5,182 nucleotides of DNA from JABSOG01 sp047617105 (GTDB taxonomy: Bacteria > Pseudomonadota > Gammaproteobacteria > Enterobacterales > Alteromonadaceae). A model generated the notes under the pieces. It did no database searches and was not told where the DNA came from. It saw only the letters and a list, made by a program, of their open reading frames with translations. A program made the position numbers and the translations under genes. Of this stretch, positions 1 to 5,182 are shown piece after piece (position 1 is the first letter of the stretch; each line of letters begins with the position of its first letter). Location: contig JBLGCB010000477.1 in the NCBI GenBank assembly GCA_047617105.1, positions 1-5,182 of the forward strand, in the 5' to 3' direction.

Positions 1-2616
1 CTTGTGGGTCAGCTTGAGGTGTAATACCTCAGTTAATTGTGCTTTTTGTGCCTCGGTTAATGCGGCGTTGTCACTGTTTGACAGCACAAACATATCTTCG
101 GCCTTTTCACCAATGGTGGTGATTTTGGCTGAGTGAATACTGAGCTTACACTCTTTGAATATTTGACCAATTTGGACCAACAAACCCGGCGTATCCAGTG
201 CGGTGATTTCTACCAAGGTGTTGACCTTACTGGCCGAGGGTAAAAAATCGACTTTGGGTTTGATGGTAAATTGTTTGATTTTGCGTGAGATCCGCTGTGG
301 CGGATAACGTTTTTTGCCTTCAGCTTGCAATACCCTTAATAATGTCTTTTCAATGGTCGCTGCCCGGCTTTTAGTGGCGATGGGCTGACCGTTTTTTTCC
401 AGTACAATAAAGGTATTGGTGGCATAACCATCTTTGCTGCGCATCAACTGAGCATCGAGAATGTGCAGCCGTTTGTCATCTAATGCCGATACCACTTTAA
501 TAAACATATCGGGTTGCAAAGGATAATAGATAAATATCGGAGTGCCGCCGCGCAGCGGTACTTCACGCACCTGAATCAGCGGTTTGTCGAGTTCATGGTG
601 GTTTAAAATACTGGCCGTTTGCCAGCAGATTTGCTCGGAGCTGTAGTGGGCAAAATAGTTGGCCGGAAAACGTGACCACAATTGGACGACTTGTTGATCG
701 TTAAATCCCAGTTCTAATAATTGCGCTTTGGCATCAAAGCGACGATCTTTGATCGCTGCTCGAATATCTAGCGGTTTTTCAAGTCCTCGGCGTAATGCTT
801 TTTGACTGAACAAGTATAAATCTTGGAATAACGACGCTTTCCAGCTGTTCCATAAGGTATTGTTGGTGGCACAAACATCGGCCACCGTTAAGCAATAAAG
901 ATAATCTAAACGACCTTCATCACGCACCAATTCAACAAAGTCTTTGATAATTTGTGGATCGTAAATATCTTTACGCTGGGCGGTGACCGACAATAGCAGG
1001 TGGTTTTTCACCAACCATACCAATAACTTAGTGTCGTATTGGCTCAATTGGTGGACCCGTGAGAACTCTTCGACATCAATCGCCCCCAGTACTGAATGCA
1101 TACCACCACGGCCTTTGGCAATGTCATGAAACATGGCGGCCAGAAACAAGATTTCGGGTTTGGCAAAACGGATCGCGACGTCGTTACATAAGGGGAATTC
1201 AGTGCTGGCACTTTTATCAAAAAATCGACTGCAATTTTCTAGTACTTTAATGGTATGTTCATCAACGGTATAAGCATGAAACAGGTCAAATTGCATCTGT
1301 CCGACAATGGGTCGCCACCAAGGCAGATAAGCGGCCAAAATGCCGTGTTTGTGCATCAGCATAACGGCATTAATCATTCCCTTCGGTTGTTTGAATATCT
1401 TGATAAAGAGGCTTTGGCACGCTTCGAAATCTTGCAAATCACCCATACTGCGGTGACGAAAGCGACGTAACTGGCGAATGGTGGAAGAGTGAATACCTTT
1501 GATTTTGGGATTTTCGGCAACATGTAAAAACAGTTGCACCAAGTTATGGCGCTGAAAAAAGACGTGATCGTGACGAGTTTCGATCAGTTGATCGTTGGTT
1601 TGGTAATTTTCATCAATGATGTTAATGACGGGAGGATTCTTTTGACCAATAATCGCCATTTGGTAGTGGTGTAATAACATTTCATTGAGTTCGATCACCC
1701 GTTGCAATACCCGAAAAAGTCGTTTCATCATCCGTTCGACCGATATTTTACCATGGTTACCAAAACCGAGGCGGTTGGCGACGGCGGGTTGGTAATCAAA
1801 TAATAACCGATTCTCACCCTTTTTAGGCGCTTCCAGATGTAGCGCAAAACGCATGGTCCATAATAGGTTCTGACTTTCAATCAGTTCTTGGTATTCTTCT
1901 TCGGTGAGAAAGTTGTGGCGTAACAGCTTTTTACCATTGCCAAACATCAGGTGATATTTGCCTATCCAGGCAATGGTTTGGATATCACGTAAACAACCCG
2001 GGTTGGCTTTTAAATTGGGTTCGAGGGTGTAGGTGACGCCATTATATTTTTGGTGACGCTGTGACTGTTCATCCACTTTGGCAATGAAAAAATCTTGTGA
2101 ACTCCACGGTACGGTCTCTTTGAGGCGTTTTCTCAGGGTATTAAAATAGACTTTGACACCGGCCAATAAACGCATTTCGATAAGCGTCGTGGCGATGGTG
2201 ATGTCCTGAACGGATTTACTGATGGTGTCTTCAATTGACCGAACACTGTGGCCGATGTCCAGCTTTAAATCCCATAACATGCTGATAAAACCTTCAATTT
2301 TATGGATTGTCGAAGGGGGTAGCTCGTTATTGGTTAAAATCAGCAAATCAATATCAGAGCGCGGATGCAATTCGCCACGACCATAACCGCCCACGGCAAT
2401 CAGGGTGACATTACGGTCTTTGTCTAGACCCATATGCGACCAAAGGCTATTGAGCATCTGATCGACAAATAATGCCCGTGCCTGAATCAAATCGACCACC
2501 GGAACGCGGCCAAAGGATTCGGCCAGCCAGTCATAAAGCGCTTGCTGGGCATCGAGCAGATTGTCTTTGTCAAACGGGTGCTTTAAGGCGTCGCTGATGG
2601 CCTGTGGAATTAACAT
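1..2616 (-). CDS. glnD: Bifunctional PII uridylyltransferase/uridylyl-removing enzyme GlnD (C-terminus cut by window edge)
   Basis: GlnD uridylylates PII proteins (GlnB/GlnK) when glutamine is low and removes UMP when glutamine is high, so it is the cytoplasmic sensor of nitrogen status. I translated the strand by hand: 872 codons are open without a stop. The nucleotidyltransferase motif GGYGRGELHPRSDIDLL lies at residues 76-92, with D88 and D90 the expected metal ligands. A helical linker region follows (about 190-430). The HD domain has FHAYTVDEHT at 446-455, FHDIAKGRGG at 496-505 and TVAD ending at D580. ACT domain 1 is at about 690-745 and ACT domain 2 at about 800-855. E. coli GlnD has 890 residues; this copy starts about 17 residues later and probably lacks only a few C-terminal residues beyond position 1. 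The start ATG (2614-2616) has AAGGA (2625-2629) 7 bases upstream. It lies 60 bases downstream of map with no obvious terminator between, so co-transcription is likely. M506 and C208 differ from the E. coli residues. Identification is very secure. Confidence 0.97.
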   Translation of the reverse strand, partial: MLIPQAISDALKHPFDKDNLLDAQQALYDWLAESFGRVPVVDLIQARALFVDQMLNSLWSHMGLDKDRNVTLIAVGGYGRGELHPRSDIDLLILTNNELPPSTIHKIEGFISMLWDLKLDIGHSVRSIEDTISKSVQDITIATTLIEMRLLAGVKVYFNTLRKRLKETVPWSSQDFFIAKVDEQSQRHQKYNGVTYTLEPNLKANPGCLRDIQTIAWIGKYHLMFGNGKKLLRHNFLTEEEYQELIESQNLLWTMRFALHLEAPKKGENRLLFDYQPAVANRLGFGNHGKISVERMMKRLFRVLQRVIELNEMLLHHYQMAIIGQKNPPVINIIDENYQTNDQLIETRHDHVFFQRHNLVQLFLHVAENPKIKGIHSSTIRQLRRFRHRSMGDLQDFEACQSLFIKIFKQPKGMINAVMLMHKHGILAAYLPWWRPIVGQMQFDLFHAYTVDEHTIKVLENCSRFFDKSASTEFPLCNDVAIRFAKPEILFLAAMFHDIAKGRGGMHSVLGAIDVEEFSRVHQLSQYDTKLLVWLVKNHLLLSVTAQRKDIYDPQIIKDFVELVRDEGRLDYLYCLTVADVCATNNTLWNSWKASLFQDLYLFSQKALRRGLEKPLDIRAAIKDRRFDAKAQLLELGFNDQQVVQLWSRFPANYFAHYSSEQICWQTASILNHHELDKPLIQVREVPLRGGTPIFIYYPLQPDMFIKVVSALDDKRLHILDAQLMRSKDGYATNTFIVLEKNGQPIATKSRAATIEKTLLRVLQAEGKKRYPPQRISRKIKQFTIKPKVDFLPSASKVNTLVEITALDTPGLLVQIGQIFKECKLSIHSAKITTIGEKAEDMFVLSNSDNAALTEAQKAQLTEVLHLKLTHK

Positions 2617-2676
2617 TTTGATATCCTTGTTATTTTTTGCATCTAATCATTTCGCCGTTAAGCCAACTTTAAGGTA

Positions 2677-3474
2677 TTAGCTTTGATGTTGATAAACGCG
2701 TTGTAAATCCGACTGTTCTTCATCGCGCAGGGTGAGTATCTCAACGCCATCTTCGGTGACCAGCAGCGTGTGCTCGAACTGGGCGGACAAACTGCGGTCT
2801 TTGGTGACAACGGTCCACTTATCTTTTAATACCTTTGAGTGGCGCTTACCGGCGTTGAGCATCGGTTCGATGGTAAAGCACATACCCGGTACTAGCGTTT
2901 CGCCAGTGCCGACGCGACCATAATGCAACACTTGTGGTTCTTCATGAAAAACTTCACCAATGCCATGACCGCAGTATTCGCGAACGATGCTGTAGTTGGC
3001 ACCTTCAGCATGTTTTTGAATGGCATTGCCAATAGTACCTAATTGAATTCCTGGCTTGACCATTTTAATCGCCAAGTAGAGGCTTTCTTGGGCCACTTTG
3101 ACCAAACGATTGGCCATAATGCTGGTTTTGCCGATCATAAACATTTTACTGGTATCGCCGTGGTAACCATCTTTGATCACCGTAATGTCGATATTGACGA
3201 TATCACCCTCTTTGAGTTTCTTGTCGCAGGGAATGCCATGACAGATGACCTGATTGATGGAAGTGCAAATCGATTTCGGGAAACCATGATAATCCAACGG
3301 GGCAGGAACCACCTTTTGTTCATCGACCATAAAATCGTGACAGATGGCGTTGAGCTCATCGGTGGTGATACCAGCTTTGACATGCGGTTCTATCATATCA
3401 AGTACGTCTGCCGCTAATTTTCCGGCGACTCGCATTTTTTCTATTTCCTCAGCCGATTTGATAGTAATGCCCAT
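2677..3474 (-). CDS. map: Type I methionine aminopeptidase
   Basis: Map is the cytosolic dinuclear-metal peptidase that removes the initiator methionine from nascent proteins when the second residue is small. The 265-residue product is the same size as E. coli Map (264) and aligns with it along its whole length. The metal ligands are visible: D96 (in NIDITV), D107 (in HGDTSK), H170 (in YCGHGIG), E203 (in TIEPM) and E234 (in QFEHT). The substrate-binding histidines H79 (ICHGIP) and H177 (FHEEP) are also present. I chose the ATG at 3472-3474 because the protein then begins MGITIKSAEEIEKM, like E. coli MAISIKTPEDIEKM, and AGGAAAG (3478-3484) sits just upstream. An in-frame ATG at 3499-3501 would add nine residues but has no ribosome binding site. 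After GHGIG the usual R-G pair is E-V here, a minor variation. It is divergent from rpsB and upstream of glnD, as in E. coli. Confidence 0.97.
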   Translation of the reverse strand: MGITIKSAEEIEKMRVAGKLAADVLDMIEPHVKAGITTDELNAICHDFMVDEQKVVPAPLDYHGFPKSICTSINQVICHGIPCDKKLKEGDIVNIDITVIKDGYHGDTSKMFMIGKTSIMANRLVKVAQESLYLAIKMVKPGIQLGTIGNAIQKHAEGANYSIVREYCGHGIGEVFHEEPQVLHYGRVGTGETLVPGMCFTIEPMLNAGKRHSKVLKDKWTVVTKDRSLSAQFEHTLLVTEDGVEILTLRDEEQSDLQRVYQHQS

Positions 3475-3477
3475 TAA

Positions 3478-3484
3478 CTTTCCT
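3478..3484 (-). promoter_or_regulatory. Ribosome binding site of map (decides the start)
   Basis: On the minus strand this reads AGGAAAG, with AGGA 6 bases before the ATG at 3474. The alternative ATG at 3501 is preceded by a sequence with no purine-rich Shine-Dalgarno match, so this site supports the shorter, 265-residue Map. Confidence 0.75.
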
Positions 3485-3503
3485 ATTTGTTTGCTTTTCA
3501 TGC

Positions 3504-3530
3504 CAATTTGCGGCTTTTTACGGCAAATTG
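3504..3530. repeat. Inverted repeat in the map/rpsB divergent region
   Basis: CAATTTGC (3504-3511) and GCAAATTG (3523-3530) are perfect 8-base inverted arms separated by 11 bases. The element sits just upstream of the map start on one side and just upstream of the rpsB -35 hexamer (3542) on the other. It could be a protein-binding site, or a weak hairpin in the map leader RNA. Its function is unknown and it could be chance in A+T-rich DNA. Confidence 0.4.
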
Positions 3531-3541
3531 ACCTTTGATGA

Positions 3542-3571
3542 TTGAACTGTCCACGTAAAACATGGTATAAA
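3542..3571 (+). promoter_or_regulatory. Promoter of the rpsB-tsf operon
   Basis: A -35 element TTGAAC (3542-3547) and a -10 element TATAAA (3566-3571) are 18 bases apart. TGG directly before the -10 provides an extended -10 (TGn) motif, and the following GCTGCCG is a G+C-rich discriminator, as expected for a stringently controlled ribosomal protein promoter. The predicted transcription start is near 3578. E. coli rpsB is also known to have an extended -10 promoter with a G+C-rich discriminator, well upstream of the gene. This is inferred from motif matches only. Confidence 0.72.
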
Positions 3572-3577
3572 GCTGCC

Positions 3578-3827
3578 GAAATTTGGCGAGAACGCTATTG
3601 TCGTGTTTTCTGCGAAGTTTTAAAACATTATTCTCAAACTTTTTTTTTCGACGGTTTTGTCACCAGCCTGAAATGGGCGCAATGACACGATTTGTCGGGG
3701 CGAAATTTGATAATAACTTAATATTTAATCCACATACATCGTTAAAATTGAGCCGGGGTGCCATTAATTTGGTCGGACTTATGGGATGTATGAACGCCTA
3801 ACCCCAATAATTGAGGAAATAACTATC
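3578..3827 (+). promoter_or_regulatory. Long 5' leader of rpsB, candidate S2 autoregulatory leader
   Basis: From the predicted start near 3578 to the rpsB ATG there are about 250 untranslated bases. Visible pairing options are TGTCA (3658-3662) with TGACA (3683-3687), enclosing GCC (3666-3668) with GGC (3676-3678), and GGGGT (3755-3759) with ACCCC (3801-3805) a few bases before the Shine-Dalgarno sequence. A run of nine T lies at 3640-3648. In E. coli the rpsB leader is structured and S2 represses its own operon through it (Rfam t44 family). Position and length fit that role here, but I cannot confirm a covariance-model match by eye. No convincing gene lies in the 353 bases between map and rpsB. 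Confidence 0.5.
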
Positions 3828-4565
3828 ATGGCAAATGTATCAATGCGCGATCTGCTACAAGCAGGTGTTCACTTCGGTCATCAAACTCGCTACTGGAACC
3901 CTAAAATGAAGCCTTTCATTTTTGGTTCACGTAACAAAGTTCATATCATCAACTTAGAGCACACTGTGCCTATGTTTAATGATGCATTGGCTTTTTTACA
4001 AAACGTATCGTCTAAAAAAGGAAAAATCCTTTTTGTTGGTACCAAACGCGCAGCCGCTGATTCAATCAAAGAAGCAGCATTACGTTGTGACCAGTTTTAT
4101 GTTAACCACCGCTGGTTAGGCGGCATGTTGACTAACTGGAAAACAGTACGCCAGTCAATTAAACGTCTTAAAGATTATGAAATCCAAAGCAACGACGGTA
4201 CTTTTGACAAGTTGACCAAGAAAGAGGCGTTAATGCGCACTCGTGATATGGAAAAACTAGACAAGAGCCTTGGCGGCATTAAGAACATGGCCGGCTTACC
4301 TGATGCAATCTTCATCATCGGTGCAGACCACGAGCATATCGCTATCGCAGAAGCCAACAACTTGGGTATCCCAGTTGTAGCTGTTGTTGATACTAACTCT
4401 AGCCCAGACAACATCGATTATGTTGTTCCAGGTAATGACGATGCGGTTCGTGCTATCCAGTTGTACGCCAATGCTGTAGCTGATGTTGCTATTGCTGGTC
4501 GTGATAACACCATCGAAGTTCAAGCTGAAGAAGAAGACAGCTTTGTTGCTGAAACTGAACAGTAA
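3828..4565 (+). CDS. rpsB: 30S ribosomal protein S2
   Basis: S2 is a late-assembling protein of the small ribosomal subunit; it binds 16S rRNA and S1 through its neighbourhood and is needed for translation initiation. The 245-residue product compares with 241 in E. coli and aligns throughout: MANVSMRDLLQAGVHFGHQT at the start, then YWNPKMKPFIFG, NHRWLGGMLTNWKTVRQS, LTKKEALMRTRDMEKL, ADHEHIAIAEANNLGIPV and VPGNDDAVRAIQLY. The start is the ATG at 3828-3830, with GAGGA at 3813-3817; the spacing of 10 bases is slightly long. An in-frame ATG at 3786 would add 14 residues unlike any S2 and is rejected. The acidic C-terminal tail (EEEDSFVAETEQ) is the variable part of the family, and its coding DNA is partly duplicated just after the stop. 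It is first in an operon with tsf. Identification is certain. Confidence 0.99.
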   Translation: MANVSMRDLLQAGVHFGHQTRYWNPKMKPFIFGSRNKVHIINLEHTVPMFNDALAFLQNVSSKKGKILFVGTKRAAADSIKEAALRCDQFYVNHRWLGGMLTNWKTVRQSIKRLKDYEIQSNDGTFDKLTKKEALMRTRDMEKLDKSLGGIKNMAGLPDAIFIIGADHEHIAIAEANNLGIPVVAVVDTNSSPDNIDYVVPGNDDAVRAIQLYANAVADVAIAGRDNTIEVQAEEEDSFVAETEQ

Positions 4566-4595
4566 GAATGTTTGCTGAAACCGAACAGTAAGAAT
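4548..4595 (+). repeat. Imperfect tandem duplication of the rpsB 3' end
   Basis: Bases 4548-4569 (end of rpsB, its TAA, and four bases beyond) recur at 4574-4595 with a single mismatch (T4556 against C4582), giving two 22-base copies with a 26-base period. Allowing a one-base gap, similarity extends a few bases further left. Copy 2 preserves the tail in another frame as ATG-TTT-GCT-GAA-ACC-GAA-CAG-TAA (4568-4591), matching the last residues AETEQ of S2. It lies in the spacer and is unlikely to be translated usefully, as it has no ribosome binding site. Confidence 0.85.
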
Positions 4596-4620
4596 TTCTG
4601 CTGTTTGCTTTAAATTTTTA
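4582..4620 (+). terminator. Possible weak attenuator hairpin after rpsB
   Basis: CGAACAG (4582-4588) can pair with CTGTTTG (4601-4607), a 7-bp stem including one G-T wobble, with a 12-base loop. It is followed by CTTTAAATTTTT rather than a pure T run. Such a structure could cause partial termination or protect the rpsB 3' end. The stem is short and the call tentative; strong termination is not expected because tsf should be expressed from the same transcript. Confidence 0.25.
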
Positions 4621-4671
4621 ACGGGTATTTTTTGTCATCATAGCTTCATCTTGTTGACTTAACTTACCCGT
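4621..4671 (+). other. Inverted repeat in the rpsB-tsf spacer
   Basis: ACGGGTA (4621-4627) and TACCCGT (4665-4671) are perfect 7-base inverted arms around a 37-base loop. GTCA (4634-4637) and TGAC (4655-4658) can pair inside, with symmetric 6-base internal loops. It ends 19 bases before the tsf Shine-Dalgarno sequence (GAGGA, 4691-4695). It may be an RNA structure that sets the S2 to EF-Ts ratio or affects processing; there is no direct evidence. Confidence 0.3.
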
Positions 4672-4704
4672 ATTTAACTTTTCAAATCTTGAGGATACTT
4701 TATA

Positions 4705-5182
4705 ATGGCAATTACTGCTGCGCAGGTTAAAGAATTACGTGAACGTACCGCTGCTGGTATGATGGATTGTAAAAAAGCATTGGTAGAAACCGATGGCGAT
4801 ATGGAAGCGGCAATCGAATTCATGCGCAAAAATGGTCAAGCAAAAGCGGCCAAAAAAGCAGGTCGTATCGCAGCTGAAGGTACTATCATCATCAAATCAA
4901 ATGCTGGCGTTGCTGCATTGGTTGAGATGAACTGTGAAACTGATTTTGTTGCTCGTGATGAGAGCTTCTTAGCTTTTGCTAACGAAGTGGCTGATTTGGC
5001 CTTAGCGGGTAAAATCACCGATATCGAAGTTTTAAGAGCAGCCAGCCTTGGTGAAATGACCGTTGAAGAAAAACGTTCAACGCTTGTAACCAAAATTGGT
5101 GAGAACATGAATGTTCGTCGTGTGTCTATCGTTGAAGGTGAAAACCTTGGCGTGTACACTCACGGTGGTCGCATTGGTGTTG
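4705..5182 (+). CDS. tsf: Translation elongation factor Ts (N-terminal part; 3' end beyond window)
   Basis: EF-Ts is the cytosolic nucleotide exchange factor that releases GDP from EF-Tu so that it can reload GTP. The window shows 159 codons of a protein that has about 283 residues in E. coli. The N-terminal UBA-like domain (about 1-55) carries VKELRERTAAGMMDCKKAL. The core domain then begins and contains ETDFVARD; T79-D80-F81-V82 is the TDFV motif whose Asp and Phe insert next to the EF-Tu nucleotide site. KIGENMNVRR at about 132-141 is also typical. The ATG at 4705 has GAGGA (4691-4695) 9 bases upstream. The 139-base spacer after rpsB has no clear promoter, so it is probably expressed from the rpsB promoter. 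No frameshift is seen; the gene is simply cut by the window edge. Confidence 0.98.
   Translation, partial: MAITAAQVKELRERTAAGMMDCKKALVETDGDMEAAIEFMRKNGQAKAAKKAGRIAAEGTIIIKSNAGVAALVEMNCETDFVARDESFLAFANEVADLALAGKITDIEVLRAASLGEMTVEEKRSTLVTKIGENMNVRRVSIVEGENLGVYTHGGRIGV

Noticed and set aside
1059..1470. Two short plus-strand open frames (63 and 71 codons)
   Set aside because: Both are antisense to the intact HD-domain region of glnD and show no family resemblance.
1..2616. Possible frameshift or pseudogene in glnD
   Set aside because: Every codon from 2616 down to 1 was read in frame with no stop, and all four domains are present. It is simply truncated by the window edge.
2617..2676. Terminator or promoter between map and glnD
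   Set aside because: Apart from the glnD ribosome binding site there is no stem with a T run and no clear -35/-10 pair in these 60 bases.
3043..3417. Plus-strand open frame of 124 codons
   Set aside because: It lies wholly antisense to map, whose catalytic residues are all present on the other strand. It has no recognisable motif and no ribosome binding site; it is a shadow frame.
3502..3780. Leftward promoter for map
   Set aside because: Candidate boxes such as TGGACA near 3548-3553 (minus strand) lack a good -10 at proper spacing. A promoter must exist here, but I cannot place it.
3583..3801. Possible 72-codon gene in the rpsB leader
   Set aside because: It has no Shine-Dalgarno sequence, begins about five bases after the predicted transcription start, and has no recognisable protein features. 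The region is better explained as untranslated leader.
3781..3801. Six-codon upstream ORF (M-G-C-M-N-A) just before rpsB
   Set aside because: It is in the right place for a leader peptide but lacks a ribosome binding site and has no regulatory codon run; its bases are better explained by the candidate helix next to the rpsB ribosome binding site.
4836..5159. Minus-strand open frame of 107 codons
   Set aside because: It is antisense to tsf, which encodes a clear EF-Ts with the TDFV motif; the low-complexity product (rich in S, A, T) is typical of a shadow.

Overview
This window holds a conserved chromosomal block: glnD and map on the minus strand, diverging from rpsB and tsf on the plus strand. 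The protein sequences and the gene order match a gammaproteobacterium. S2, EF-Ts, Map and GlnD all align by eye with their Escherichia coli counterparts, and the glnD-map/rpsB-tsf arrangement is the enterobacterial one. Base composition is moderately A+T-leaning, which would fit a marine or related gammaproteobacterium, but I cannot name a genus.

Layout. Positions 1-2616 (minus) encode almost all of GlnD, the bifunctional PII uridylyltransferase/uridylyl-removing enzyme. The frame is open throughout and runs off the left edge close to its expected C-terminus. After a 60-base gap, 2677-3474 (minus) encodes type I methionine aminopeptidase. Positions 3475-3827 are a divergent intergenic region. 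It contains the map ribosome binding site, an 8-bp inverted repeat, a convincing rightward promoter (extended -10, G+C-rich discriminator) and a roughly 250-nt leader for rpsB. Positions 3828-4565 encode ribosomal protein S2. A 139-base spacer follows, with a partial tandem duplication of the rpsB 3' end and two possible hairpins. From 4705 to the right edge is the first half of tsf (elongation factor Ts).

How the genes fit together. rpsB and tsf make two translation components and are expected to be co-transcribed from the promoter near 3542-3571. By analogy with E. coli, the long leader is a good candidate for autogenous control by S2. Map removes the initiator methionine from nascent proteins. 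GlnD, apparently in the same leftward unit, senses glutamine and controls PII signalling. The map-glnD link is by position, not by pathway.

I found no mobile element, CRISPR array, tRNA, rRNA or novel gene system. The points worth a second look are small: the duplicated rpsB tail, the structured rpsB leader, the inverted repeat before map, and two unusual residues in GlnD.
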